NCBI GenBank assembly: GCA_003696675.1
Contig: RFGH01000215.1
Location: forward strand, 1 to 53,901
Length of the DNA stretch: 53,901 nt
Source of the DNA: Planctomycetota bacterium
Lineage (GTDB): Bacteria > Planctomycetota > Phycisphaerae > Phycisphaerales > UBA1924
Direction of reading: 5' to 3'
Under the pieces are notes generated by a model, which had not been told where the DNA came from, searched no databases, and was given only the letters and a program-made list of their open reading frames with translations. Shown here piece by piece: positions 1 to 8,910 of this stretch; positions within the stretch are counted from its first letter, which is position 1; every line of letters starts with the position of its first letter. Both the position numbers and the translations under genes were made by a program.

Positions 1-1323
1 GATGTAGGCCTGGATATCGAAGATGTTGAAGGTTCCGAACGGCTCGGCGAGGTCGGCGGCGGGGTCTTGGGTGTTGTAGAGGGCGATGTAGGCCTGGATG
101 TCGAAGATGTTGAGGGTACCGAAGGGTTCCGCCAGGTCGGCGGGGCAGCCCTGGACGGGAGTGGCGACCCAGACGCCGATGGTGCCGTTCTGGAGGAAGG
201 CGGCGAAGGCGATCTGGCCGTTGTCGTTGATGTCGATGATGCCGTTCATGACCTGCCTGCCGGTGTCGCCGCCGAAGTCGAAGCCGAGGGGGAGGGGGCC
301 GAGGTCGGTGTCGATGAGTTGGCCGTATTCGATGAGTTTGACGAGGTTGTCGCCGTCGCCGACCCAGAGGGCGGTGGCGTTGTTGGCGGTGTCGGTGGCG
401 CGGAAGGCGACCCAGCCGTCGGAGTTGACGACGGGGGGGAAGTTGACGAGCGAGCCGTTGTTGATGTCGGGGTCGGCGCCGGTGGCGACGGTGGTGATGG
501 ACGAGCCGTCCCAGGCGTTGACTTCCCAGATCGAGTCGGCGGCTCGGCGGGCGGAGAAGGCGACATGGCCGGACTCGGCGAGGTCGGTGGAGTTGACGAA
601 GGAGTTGTAGACCGGGCCGGTCTCAGCGACGGTGGTCGGGGTGTTGTCGGGCTCGAAGCGGACGATGCGGCGGGTGGGGCCGGAGGCGGGGATGGTGTTC
701 ATCGCGACCTGGCGGGCGTCGTTGATCTTGGGGGCGAAGAGGAAGGTGTAGTCGCCCGAGAAGGAGTCGGCGACGAGGCGCTGCTGGCGGGTGCCGTTGA
801 TGAACTCGTCGACGACGACCTTGTCGCCGATGAAGCCGAAGTCGCCGCGGTAGCAGATGGCGCCGTCGGCGGTGACATCGACCGAGCCGTAGCCGGAGGT
901 GCCCTGTGGCCCGCCGATGTTGAATCGTTGGACGAGGTTGCCAGCGGTGTCGTAGACGGAGGCGCCGTTGTCGAAGCCGGCGTCGCCGACGCCCATCAGC
1001 CCGTTGCGGAGGCTGAGTTGGGTGGTCCAGACGGGGTCGATGGCGTTGGTGGTGAGGACCAATCCGCCGGTGCCGTTCTGGCCGACGAAGATGCCCTCGG
1101 TGATGCCGCCGGAGCCGACGAAGGCTCGGATGGCGACGGTGCCGTCGTCATCGAGGGTGACATACTGGCTGGAGAGGGAAGTGATGGCTGGGAGGTTGTA
1201 TGAGGGGATTCCCGCATCGAGGCTGGAGCGGCACTGGAGCTGGAAGGTCCACTGGGTGGGGACCTCGGCGGCGGCGATGGAACCGGACAGGGTGAGCACG
1301 GCGGAGACGGTGATGTGCCGCAT
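1..1323 (-). CDS. exported repeat protein with GC-type dockerin tail, 3' end cut by window
   Basis: The frame is open from ATG at 1323 to the left edge (441 codons, no stop), so the C-terminus is missing, probably by only about eight residues. The start has a GAGGTG ribosome site about 9 nt upstream and a short signal peptide (MRHITVSAVLTLSGSIAAAE). The body carries at least five copies of a degenerate motif of the form D/N-x-G-x-V-A-F-x-A (DGTVAIRAF, SGHVAFSAR, DGWVAFRAT, NGQIAFAAF), which suggests a beta-propeller-like fold. The end shows two copies of the dockerin-like repeat DLAEPFGTxNIFDIQAYI. No enzyme motif is visible. It probably acts at the cell surface or outside the cell; function unknown. 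Confidence 0.85.
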   Translation of the reverse strand, partial: MRHITVSAVLTLSGSIAAAEVPTQWTFQLQCRSSLDAGIPSYNLPAITSLSSQYVTLDDDGTVAIRAFVGSGGITEGIFVGQNGTGGLVLTTNAIDPVWTTQLSLRNGLMGVGDAGFDNGASVYDTAGNLVQRFNIGGPQGTSGYGSVDVTADGAICYRGDFGFIGDKVVVDEFINGTRQQRLVADSFSGDYTFLFAPKINDARQVAMNTIPASGPTRRIVRFEPDNTPTTVAETGPVYNSFVNSTDLAESGHVAFSARRAADSIWEVNAWDGSSITTVATGADPDINNGSLVNFPPVVNSDGWVAFRATDTANNATALWVGDGDNLVKLIEYGQLIDTDLGPLPLGFDFGGDTGRQVMNGIIDINDNGQIAFAAFLQNGTIGVWVATPVQGCPADLAEPFGTLNIFDIQAYIALYNTQDPAADLAEPFGTFNIFDIQAYI

Positions 1324-1529
1324 GGGGAAACACCTCAGGATGGGGGGAATCGGCTACACTGCCCGCGGGTCGCGCCCCGGGCCTCTGGTCACACTGTACT
1401 GGGGCGGAACAGAGGTTCCAAGGCTTTCTCCGCATGATCGGGGGTTGGTCTGGGGCCTGATTCCGATGTCTGGAGCTTGTGGGTTGGCTTGGCCGGTCTT
1501 CGGGGCGGCAGTCGACGAGAGAGGGCCGC

Positions 1530-2112
1530 ATGCCGACGGAGACGCCCGAGACGCACCTGATCACTGACGCGGGCACCATGATGGTGCTGTCCAGCCCGGC
1601 GCGGCTGGAGATCCTTGAGGCGGCGTGCGCGCTGGGGACTTGTTCGGCGGGCGAGATCGCGGCGATGACCGGGCGTTCGCGGACTTCGCTGTACCCGCAC
1701 ATCGAGCAGTTGGTGGGCGCGGGGCTGTTGATCGACGCGGGGACTCGGCAGAGCGGCAAGCGGCAGGAGCAGTTGTATCGCCCGATCGCGCGGCAGGTGA
1801 ACACGCGGCACGATCCCGAGGACCCCGCGGTGGTGGACTACCATGTGTCGTACGGGCGGGCCGCGTGCCGCATGCTGTCGCGGGTGTTTGAATCGGCGAT
1901 CAAAAATCCGGAGGCGGTAACGCGGGGGCCGAAGCGGGACACGCACTGCGGGGCGCAGACGGTGTGGGCGGACGACGCGACGCTGGCGGAGATCAACCGG
2001 CACCTGGGACCGGGTGTGGGAGCTGTGCTCGAAGAGCCAGCCCGGGGAGGGCAAGCGGCTGGTGCAGGTGGGTATCGTGCTCGGGCCGGCGTCGCGCGGC
2101 AAGGATGACTGA
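1530..2112 (+). CDS. ArsR-like winged-helix regulator with a C-terminal frameshift
   Basis: ATG at 1530 follows a GAGAGAGGG ribosome site; a GTG at 1479 gives an unlikely longer start. Residues of roughly 15-80 form a winged helix: an N-terminal helix LSSPARLEILEAACAL, then AGEIAAMTGRSRTSLYPHIEQL as recognition region. The reading frame runs to 2108, but its last 33 residues are Gly/Ala/Arg-rich and not protein-like. Removing one G from the GGG at 2006-2008 yields instead INRHLDRVWELCSKS... and ...VQVGIVLGPASRGKDD with a stop at 2110-2112, a normal C-terminus. So either a real +1 frameshift or an assembly error. It is a putative DNA-binding regulator; target unknown. It stands divergent from the exported gene on its left. 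Confidence 0.75.
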
Positions 2113-2115
2113 GCC

Positions 2116-3111
2116 TTACGGGCAGCCCTTGTTGTACAGGCCGATGTAGGCCTGGATATCGAAGATGTTGTACGAGCCGAAGGGTGCGGCCAGATCGGCC
2201 GATGGGTCCTGGGCGTTGTACAAGCCGACATAGGCCTGCAGGTCGAAGATGTTGAGGGTGCCGAAGGGTTCGGCAAGATCGGCGGGGCACGGGTTGCAAT
2301 CGGTGGTGCCGGGGCCCTGCCAGTCGCCGCCGACGGCGTCGCAGGTGGCTTTGTCGAACTGCAGGCATCCGCCGGTGGAGGGGATGTAGCAGGCGCCGAG
2401 GCAGGTGACGCTTCCGCAGGTGGAGCCGGCGCCGTTCCAGACGCCGCCGAGGGCGATGGCATCGGACTCGGTCAGGCCGTCGGCGCAGGTGCCGTCGGGG
2501 AGGCAGACGGCTCCGGTGGGTTCCCCGCCGCAGTTGACGATCGCGCGGATGACCCAGTCGCCGGACACGCCGAGCGAGCAGGCGTTGCGCCACTGGTTGC
2601 CGTTGACCTTCACGGCGTTCTTGCCGGGCTGGCAGCCGGAGTCGTCGGAGACGATGCTGGGGGCGAAGACATCGTTGGCGTTGGAATTGAAGAACTTGAG
2701 GGAGACGACGAAGGTCTCGCCTGCCTGCACGGGGATGCTGATGGGGATGGTCTGCTGGTCGTCCATGTAGCGGAACTCGTTGAGCCCGCCGTCGGTGAGG
2801 AGGGGCGCGAGGAGTTCTTCCTTGAGCGGGCCAGGGTTGGGGAATGTGCCGCCCTCATAGACGAGGATGGAGTCCTCGATAACTTGGTCCGCGCCTCCGA
2901 AGAAAGACTTCCAGAAGATCTGGATGGCGACGATCTCGCCGTCGCAGGGGCTGGTGAGCCAGACCGCGGCTTCCTCGTTCTGCACGAAGCAGGGGCAGAC
3001 ATTGACCGAGCCGCCGTCGACAAGGGAGTCGTTCTTCAGAACGATCTCGTCGGCGTGAGCGAGCGAGGCGGCGGCGATGCCCGCGAGGGCGGCGATTCGG
3101 TCGTAGCGCAT
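2116..3111 (-). CDS. secreted protein with GC-type dockerin tail
   Basis: 331 residues from ATG at 3111, chosen because GGAGG lies about 7 nt upstream and a signal peptide follows at once (MRYDRIAALAGIAAASLAHA). A longer frame exists upstream but lacks these signals. The N-terminal two thirds look like an all-beta domain with scattered cysteines; residues of about 200-270 are Cys-rich (GAVCLPDGTC, CGSVTCLGACY, GGCLQFDKATC), resembling small disulfide modules seen in planctomycete surface proteins. The last 55 residues are two copies of ADLAxPFGxxNIFDxQAYxGLYN ending in GCP. Its 3' end lies 3 bp from the stop of the convergent regulator. Function unknown; probably surface-anchored through its tail. 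Confidence 0.87.
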   Translation of the reverse strand: MRYDRIAALAGIAAASLAHADEIVLKNDSLVDGGSVNVCPCFVQNEEAAVWLTSPCDGEIVAIQIFWKSFFGGADQVIEDSILVYEGGTFPNPGPLKEELLAPLLTDGGLNEFRYMDDQQTIPISIPVQAGETFVVSLKFFNSNANDVFAPSIVSDDSGCQPGKNAVKVNGNQWRNACSLGVSGDWVIRAIVNCGGEPTGAVCLPDGTCADGLTESDAIALGGVWNGAGSTCGSVTCLGACYIPSTGGCLQFDKATCDAVGGDWQGPGTTDCNPCPADLAEPFGTLNIFDLQAYVGLYNAQDPSADLAAPFGSYNIFDIQAYIGLYNKGCP

Positions 3112-3143
3112 GACAATCCTCCGTGTCCCTTTGGACCACGATG

Positions 3144-3149
3144 AGCGTA
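3144..3149 (-). promoter_or_regulatory. -10 element TACGCT
   Basis: On the minus strand the sequence reads TGGTACGCT, an extended -10 of the type repeated through this window, about 30 nt before the ATG at 3111. It suggests an own promoter for the secreted protein rather than read-through from the large gene upstream. Confidence 0.5.
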
Positions 3150-3198
3150 CCACGAGGGAGCGGGTGAGCACCAGCGGAAAACCGGTGATTGGCCGGTG

Positions 3199-6084
3199 TT
3201 ATCGGAAGTTGGTGCAGAACGCGGCGAGGTAGGCCTGGATGTCCCACCAGTCGGTGCGTGTGTCGGCGTTGAAATCGGCGTTCTGCGACCGGGCAGCGAA
3301 AGCGGCCAGGAATGTCTGGAGATCGATCGCGTCGGTGCGGCCGTCGGCGTTGAGATCGGTCACGGCGCGTGCGGGGGTGGCGGGGGGTGACTCGAAAAGC
3401 AGATCGAGCTGGGCGCGGGTCATGCGTTCGCGGAACACGAGCACGCGTGACAGGTCGATGGCGCCCTCGCCGAAGACGATGCGATCGGCGGGCGTCTTGC
3501 GGGGGAGCAGCACCTCTTCGGCGTCCATGCCCGCCATGCTGTATCGCAGCCGGGTGCCGAACGGCCCGGAGGTGACGGCGACGCGGAAGGGCGAGTTGCG
3601 GACCGGAAAGATCGTCCGGAAGGGTCCGAGGGCGGAACCGGAAGCGTCGGCCAAGGACATGGTGCCCAGGGCGGTCTCGATCTGAACAAGCGTGGAGTTT
3701 GATGGGCCGGCGATGCGGGCGATGGTGGCCTTTGGGCGGGCGGCCGAACCGATCGAGCCGGTGCGCGCATCCCAGAGGTGTTCGGGCACGAAGGCCTCGA
3801 AGTAGACGGTCCACTCGTCGGTGTGCTGGAAGCCGATGGTGGCCAGTTCATCCGCTTCGGTCTCGGGTGCGGCGCCCGATCCGCCGAGGTTCGGAGCGCC
3901 GAGGGCGATCGACTCGAAGCAGAGCAGCAGGTCGCCGGGGTTTGCGACGCCGTCGGTGGTCATGGTGGCCAGATCGAGGTCGATGCGGTGCGGGCCGGGG
4001 TTGGTGGTGTAGAACGCGTTGCCGTTCAGCCGTGCATCGAGCCATATGGTGATGGGCACCCATGCGCCGGGGTCGAGTTTGGTCATGCCGCCGGAGCGTG
4101 CTCCGACGACGGCGTTCGACGCGTTGATGGCCACTGGGCTAAGCGAGATCGTCGTGGTGTTTGCGGGCCCGCCGTGGTCCGGGCCGATCGCCCTGGCCCA
4201 GGCGCGGATGCTCAGGCCGCCCGAGGAAGGGATGCCGGCGAAGGGGGTGCCGGTGCCCGTGGGGCGCCATCGGCCGAGCGACACAGACCCGGTGCCGAAA
4301 CTGATCCGGAAGGTCTGGGAGAGATGGCTCGGGGGCGGATGGATGCCGAGTGCGGCGAGGTTCGTGGTGTTGATCCGTTGGATCGTCACGCCCGGGGGCG
4401 GGGCGGAGGGCAGGATCTGGTCGTCGGCGATGAGTTTGTTGGTCGCCCGCGGGGATGACAGTGCGAGCGGTGTTCGCGTCGGCGGGTCCGGGTTCAGGCC
4501 AAGGCGTTTGAAGAAACCGGGGATGATGCTGCCGGAGACAGCAGCGTCCGGGCCTTCGAACACGGCCGGGCATTGCTCGGAGATGCCGGTCCAGGGCAGG
4601 TGGCCCCACGCGTGCCCGTCAGTTGAATAAAGGATGCGTCCGTGCATCTCGCGTTCAACGCCCCAGCCCGGCCCGGATTGGACGGCGAGGTAGGGGCCGC
4701 CGGGGTGCAGGGCCTGAAGCCCGAAGACGAGGACGCCGTCTTCGGGGTTTGAGGTGACCTGAGGCTGGTAGACGGTGTCGAAGCGCACGCCCCCGGTCGT
4801 GTCATCGGGGGTGAGCCGGAGGATGGAAGCCCCGTTCTCGTCTCCGCCGCAGAGGATGGCGGAGAGGGCGGGATCGGCGGGCACCATCGAGATGAGCTGG
4901 TTGGCGTGGGCGGGCGTGGGCAGTTGTCCGCCCCAGACTGTTTCGGCGGGTTGCCAAGCGGGGGACAGTTGGGCGAGGGCGAACTGGCCGTTGATACCGG
5001 AGAGCGGGTCGGGCAGTGGCGTGGTCCAAGCGGCGCCCGGCGTGAGGCTGCGGCGGACGAGTCGGTTGGCGCGCATGGTGTCGCCGAACGAGGCGTAGAC
5101 ATCGGTCCGCCCGTTGGGCGCGACGGTCATGCCGCCGACATGGCAGTGCTGGCCGGCGAGGGCGCTCTCGATGAGGTTGACGCCGGTCACCGATGCGATC
5201 GTGGTGCCGGTGCGCAGGATGATGTAAGCGTCGAGCGATCCGCCGTCCTTGGCCGTGGCGGGTGCGCGGTAGTCGGCGAGGAACACGACGGCGCGGTCGG
5301 TGTCGATCGGGAAGAGCGAGACCGACCAGTGCTGGAGCAGCGTCTTCTCGGGCAGCGGCGCTGAGGGACGGGAGACGCCGGCGACGCGCCAGGGGTTGGG
5401 ATCGGACGCGAGCAGCGTGTCGGTGGTCCAGACGAGCGCGGTCCGCGTGGCGAACCACTGCTCACCGTCGGGGGTGGCGGTCCGTTCCCGGACGGCGCAT
5501 GCGATGCCGATGAAGCCGTCCCACACGACGGCGCCGGCGGGGCTGAAGGCGTGGTCCGGCAGTTCGTCGGGCTGGCCCAGCAGCAGGTCGGAGGGCCGAT
5601 CGCCTGCGCGCAGCCGTTTGCGGTAGGTCTGGTTGGATGCCGACGACCAGTACGCGACAACATCCGACGGTCCGCGGTGGATGAGCAGATCGCCGCGGTT
5701 GACATCGAAGCAGACGACGATGGGTGCCCCGTCGGAGCCGAGCCCGCCCGCGTAGGTGCGCACCGCGGCCGACTCGTCGATCACAACGGGATCGGTGCCC
5801 ATCGGCGTCGGTCGGGTCGGTGCCCAGCGGGGCTGATCGGCGGCGCGGGGTGTGCCGTCGAGCTGGTAGCCGACCGCGGGTCGGCTCAGGTCAAAGCTCA
5901 CGCCCCCCTGGACCGTGATGCCCGCGTTGAAGTCGACCGATCCGGTCAGGTCGGGCAGCGTGAGGACGCGCTCGGGCGCGGGCGAGCGGTCTCGCACGGC
6001 CGTCTGCCGCTGCGGCTGCGCGACCGCGCAGGCCACGCACGCGGCCAGCGCCAGCACTGCAGCACAAATCGGTCTCTTGGGCAT
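3199..6084 (-). CDS. large exported protein, sialidase-like propeller plus LamG-like domain and type I dockerin
   Basis: 961 residues with a signal peptide (CAAVLALAACVACAVAQ). Residues of about 80-560 look like a beta-propeller with an Asp-box-like element (YSTDGHAWGHLPW), in the manner of BNR/sialidase proteins, but no catalytic set can be assigned. A second beta-rich region of about 700-900 ends with DLSRVLVFRERMTRAQLDLLF, typical of the end of LamG/concanavalin-type domains. The tail carries two calcium-loop-like dockerin repeats (DLNADGRTDAIDLQTFLAAF and DFNADTRTDWWDIQAYLAAF) but ends CTNFR instead of GCP. It probably binds or trims extracellular glycans; this is inference. It lies 44 bp behind the next gene upstream and may share its transcript. 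A perfect Shine-Dalgarno lies unusually far from the ATG, separated by a hairpin (see the repeat at 6090). Confidence 0.8.
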   Translation of the reverse strand: MPKRPICAAVLALAACVACAVAQPQRQTAVRDRSPAPERVLTLPDLTGSVDFNAGITVQGGVSFDLSRPAVGYQLDGTPRAADQPRWAPTRPTPMGTDPVVIDESAAVRTYAGGLGSDGAPIVVCFDVNRGDLLIHRGPSDVVAYWSSASNQTYRKRLRAGDRPSDLLLGQPDELPDHAFSPAGAVVWDGFIGIACAVRERTATPDGEQWFATRTALVWTTDTLLASDPNPWRVAGVSRPSAPLPEKTLLQHWSVSLFPIDTDRAVVFLADYRAPATAKDGGSLDAYIILRTGTTIASVTGVNLIESALAGQHCHVGGMTVAPNGRTDVYASFGDTMRANRLVRRSLTPGAAWTTPLPDPLSGINGQFALAQLSPAWQPAETVWGGQLPTPAHANQLISMVPADPALSAILCGGDENGASILRLTPDDTTGGVRFDTVYQPQVTSNPEDGVLVFGLQALHPGGPYLAVQSGPGWGVEREMHGRILYSTDGHAWGHLPWTGISEQCPAVFEGPDAAVSGSIIPGFFKRLGLNPDPPTRTPLALSSPRATNKLIADDQILPSAPPPGVTIQRINTTNLAALGIHPPPSHLSQTFRISFGTGSVSLGRWRPTGTGTPFAGIPSSGGLSIRAWARAIGPDHGGPANTTTISLSPVAINASNAVVGARSGGMTKLDPGAWVPITIWLDARLNGNAFYTTNPGPHRIDLDLATMTTDGVANPGDLLLCFESIALGAPNLGGSGAAPETEADELATIGFQHTDEWTVYFEAFVPEHLWDARTGSIGSAARPKATIARIAGPSNSTLVQIETALGTMSLADASGSALGPFRTIFPVRNSPFRVAVTSGPFGTRLRYSMAGMDAEEVLLPRKTPADRIVFGEGAIDLSRVLVFRERMTRAQLDLLFESPPATPARAVTDLNADGRTDAIDLQTFLAAFAARSQNADFNADTRTDWWDIQAYLAAFCTNFR

Positions 6085-6089
6085 CGCGC

Positions 6090-6111
6090 TCCGGCCCGCG
6101 ATCGGGCCGGA
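6090..6111 (-). repeat. 8-bp hairpin between Shine-Dalgarno and start codon
   Basis: Stem TCCGGCCC / GGGCCGGA with a 6-nt loop. On the minus strand the perfect ribosome site AGGAGGT (6117-6111) directly precedes it and ATG at 6084 follows 5 nt after it. Folding would bring the site to about 5 nt from the start codon. Confidence 0.6.
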
Positions 6112-6128
6112 CCTCCTGTTCCGGCGGC

Positions 6129-6956
6129 TCAGTCGCAGCCGGCGTTGTACGCATCGATAAACGCGGTGATGTCAAAGAAGTTGAACGCGGCGTCCACATT
6201 GAAGTCCGCCATGGGGTCGCGGGCGCTGTAAAGATTGATGAACTCGGAGATGTCGAAGAAGTTCAGTGTGCCGAATGGCGCGGCCAGATCGGCGTCGCAG
6301 CCGAGCAGCGAGCCGGTGGCGACGACGGTGCCCGTGCCGGAGACCACCGCCGTGCCCAGCCCGTTATCGAGCGGGAACGAACCATCGAAGACCACGGTCG
6401 AGGAAACCTCGACCGTCGAGCCGGTGATGGTGATCTCGCCGGACAGATCGGTGGACACGGGCGGCTCGTTGGCGAGGTCCTGAGAGACGGAACCTGAGCC
6501 CACAATGAGAATGTTGTAGTTCGCGTCGAGCACTCCGAGGGGCTGGATCGACACGCTCGGGACCGTAAAGGCAGTTCCTGTGACGGGCACCGGGCCTTTG
6601 GGCACGCCCGGGGCAGCATCGATCAACCCGCCGCCGATCATGGTCGCGTCGGCCGCCCCGAGGAAGTCCCAGGACCAGTTGAACTCCAGCGTGTCCGAGG
6701 CGAAGAGCCGGATGTCGTACAACACGACCGACCCCAGCGCGCCGTAGTCGTCAGCACCCAGCACGATGGTGCCGTTGATAGGGGAAGAGTCCGAGTCGGT
6801 GCGGTTGCCGGCCGGCGTCTGCAGCTCGATGGACAAATCCAGCGTGGAACGGGCGGGGTCAACGGTCAGCTCGAGCGGCTGGGCGTGTGCGAGCCCGGTG
6901 GCAAGACCCGAGCCGAGCAAGGCACAGGTGAACACAGTCCGAGAATCCGATCTCAT
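6129..6956 (-). CDS. exported protein with GC-type dockerin tail
   Basis: 275 residues from ATG at 6956, chosen for GGAGG about 8 nt upstream and for the signal peptide (VFTCALLGSGLATGLAHAQ). The middle part (LELTVDPARSTLDLSIELQ..., then repeated beta-strand-like Thr/Val/Ser-rich stretches) looks like an all-beta domain without a recognisable enzyme motif. The last 55 residues carry two dockerin-like repeats (PFGTLNFFDISEFINLYSA, then FNFFDITAFIDAYNAGCD), ending GCD rather than GCP. First gene of a likely two-gene unit with the large sialidase-like protein. Function unknown. Confidence 0.85.
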   Translation of the reverse strand: MRSDSRTVFTCALLGSGLATGLAHAQPLELTVDPARSTLDLSIELQTPAGNRTDSDSSPINGTIVLGADDYGALGSVVLYDIRLFASDTLEFNWSWDFLGAADATMIGGGLIDAAPGVPKGPVPVTGTAFTVPSVSIQPLGVLDANYNILIVGSGSVSQDLANEPPVSTDLSGEITITGSTVEVSSTVVFDGSFPLDNGLGTAVVSGTGTVVATGSLLGCDADLAAPFGTLNFFDISEFINLYSARDPMADFNVDAAFNFFDITAFIDAYNAGCD

Positions 6957-6996
6957 CGGGCAATCCTCCGCCGCGGGCGGCTCCGCGGACGGGTTC

Positions 6997-7002
6997 ACAC
7001 TA
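6997..7002 (-). promoter_or_regulatory. -10 element TAGTGT
   Basis: Minus-strand TGGTAGTGT, an extended -10 about 40 nt before ATG 6956, in the divergent spacer shared with lpdA. Confidence 0.4.
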
Positions 7003-7097
7003 CCACCGGTCGGGCGGAATCGGAAGCGGGAAGCGTGTTTCTTGTGCGCGAGTCCCGGGCCGGGGCGTCTTCGGAGGCCCGGAAACGGGGCGGCGCG

Positions 7098-7103
7098 TAC
7101 CAT
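7098..7103 (+). promoter_or_regulatory. -10 element TACCAT upstream of lpdA
   Basis: CGTACCAT matches the recurrent -10 of this window and would give a leader of nearly 100 nt before lpdA. No clear -35 is visible. Confidence 0.4.
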
Positions 7104-7201
7104 CCGGCGTGGTCCATTTGGACCCGATCGTTTTCTGAACACAGCGACCCGTCCCGTCCGCGAACCGGGCGTTGGGCGACAGCCGAGCGGAGTGTCCTTT
7201 C

Positions 7202-8749
7202 ATGGCGAACAAGCATTTCGATGTCGTGGTCATCGGCGGCGGGCCGGGCGGGTATGTCGGCGCGATCCGCGCGGCCCAGCTCGGGTACAAGACGGCCATC
7301 GTCGAACGCGCCAAGCTCGGCGGCGTGTGCCTGAACTGGGGCTGCATCCCGTCCAAGGCGCTGATCGCCAACGCCGCCCTGATGGAGCAGCTGGCCGAGA
7401 AGCAGGAATGGGGCATCGAGACCGGCGAGGTCAAGGTCCACTGGGACAAGGTCATCGGGCGCTCCCGCGATGTCGCGGCCAAGCTCAACAAGGGCGTTGA
7501 GTTCCTGATGAAGAAGAACAAGATCGAGTTCTTCAACAAACACGCCAAAATCACCAAGGCCGCCGGCGGCAAGGGCGGCGTGACCATCGAGCGGCGCGAT
7601 TGCGACCTGAACGAAGAGTTCACGCCGTCGCCCGTCAAGGTCAAGAGCGTGGCCGAGACCATCACCGCCGACAAGGTCATCATCGCCACCGGCGCGGTCG
7701 CCCGCGATCTGCCCTTCGCCAAGTTCGACGGCGACAAGATCTGGGGCGCCCGCGAGGCGATGAACAACAAGGAGCGACCGAAGAAACTCATCATCGTCGG
7801 CGCCGGCGCTATCGGCGTGGAGTTCGGCTATGTCTACAAGCAGTTCGGCACCGAGGTGACCATCATCGAGATGCTCGACCGGCTCGTGCCCGTGGAGGAC
7901 GAGGAGGTCGGCAAGGAGCTGACCAAGATCTACAAGAAGCACGGCTTCGATGTCCGCACCTCCACCGGCGTGCTCGATATCGACAACAAGGGCAAGGGCG
8001 TGAAGGTCACCGTCGCGCCGATGAAGGACGGCAAGCCCGACGAATCGAAGAAGGAAGTCATCGAGGGCGACAAGGTGCTGCTGGCCATCGGCGTGCAGGG
8101 CCGCTTCGACGGACTCTTCGACGACTCGCTCAAGCTCGAGACCGTCAAGGGCCACATCAAGACCGACTATGTCCCGCTGAACCTCTCCGAGCCGAGTGAT
8201 CCCAAGCCGCTCGAGTACAAGACCAACCTGCCGGGCGTCTACGCCATCGGCGATGTGATCGGCCCGCCGTGGCTGGCGCATGTCGCCAGCGAGGAGGCCA
8301 TCCTCTGCGTCGAGCGATTCGCGTTCAAGGAAGGCAAGCTCAAGCACGAGCCGATCCCGCTGGACTACACCGTCATCCCCGGCTGCACCTACTGTCACCC
8401 GGAGGTCGGCAGCGTCGGGTACACCGAGCAGGCGCTCAAGGCTCAGGGACTCAAGAAGGGTGAGGACTACGAGGTCGGCAAGTTCTCGCTCCAGGCCCTC
8501 GGCAAGGCCATCGCCACCCGCCACACCGACGGCTTTGTCAAGATCATCCGCGGGCTTCCCCGCGGCGAGATCCTCGGTGCCCACATCATCGGCGACCAGG
8601 CCACCGAGCTCATCGCCGAGCTGAGCGTCGCCCGACGGCTCGAGGCCACCACCGAGGAACTCATCGCCACCGTCCACGCCCACCCCACCATGCACGAGGC
8701 CGTGCACGAGGCGGTCCTGGCCAGCGAGGGCCGGGTGATCAACTCCTGA
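7202..8749 (+). CDS. lpdA: dihydrolipoyl dehydrogenase (E3)
   Basis: 515 residues, a flavoprotein of the pyridine nucleotide-disulfide reductase family that reoxidises dihydrolipoamide with NAD+ in the 2-oxoacid dehydrogenase or glycine cleavage complexes. Visible motifs: FAD-binding GGGPGG at residues 12-17, redox disulfide GGVCLNWGCIPSK with C43 and C48, NAD-binding GAGAIGVEFGYVYKQFG, second FAD motif YAIGDVIGP, and in the dimerisation domain HAHPTMHE with the catalytic His-Glu pair. It is about 40 residues longer than most E3s, spread over Lys-rich insertions. ATG at 7202 follows GGAGTG. No E1/E2 genes adjoin, so it is a stand-alone E3, perhaps shared by several complexes. Confidence 0.97.
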   Translation: MANKHFDVVVIGGGPGGYVGAIRAAQLGYKTAIVERAKLGGVCLNWGCIPSKALIANAALMEQLAEKQEWGIETGEVKVHWDKVIGRSRDVAAKLNKGVEFLMKKNKIEFFNKHAKITKAAGGKGGVTIERRDCDLNEEFTPSPVKVKSVAETITADKVIIATGAVARDLPFAKFDGDKIWGAREAMNNKERPKKLIIVGAGAIGVEFGYVYKQFGTEVTIIEMLDRLVPVEDEEVGKELTKIYKKHGFDVRTSTGVLDIDNKGKGVKVTVAPMKDGKPDESKKEVIEGDKVLLAIGVQGRFDGLFDDSLKLETVKGHIKTDYVPLNLSEPSDPKPLEYKTNLPGVYAIGDVIGPPWLAHVASEEAILCVERFAFKEGKLKHEPIPLDYTVIPGCTYCHPEVGSVGYTEQALKAQGLKKGEDYEVGKFSLQALGKAIATRHTDGFVKIIRGLPRGEILGAHIIGDQATELIAELSVARRLEATTEELIATVHAHPTMHEAVHEAVLASEGRVINS

Positions 8750-8787
8750 TCGCCCCCGTCCCGCCCGCAAAGCCTGTTTTCACACCG

Positions 8788-8811
8788 AACCGCCCCAACC
8801 CTGGGGCGGTT
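8788..8811 (+). terminator. hairpin terminator after lpdA
   Basis: Perfect 9-bp stem AACCGCCCC / GGGGCGGTT with a 6-nt loop, 38 bp after the lpdA stop, followed by CTGGATTTT. The T-tract is weak. Confidence 0.7.
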
Positions 8812-8910
8812 CTGGATTTTGGATGCGGCTCTGTTAACTTGATTCATTCCCCGGTTCGGGGTGCAATGGCGGCCCCCACCCCGCGTTGCATCTTTGCGGA
8901 GGCATCACGC

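Noticed and set aside
1479..1530. Earlier GTG start for the winged-helix regulator
   Set aside because: Adds 17 basic residues without ribosome site; the ATG at 1530 has one.
6995..8770. Long minus-strand open frame opposite lpdA
   Set aside because: Shadow of the high-GC coding strand; lpdA motifs are unambiguous.
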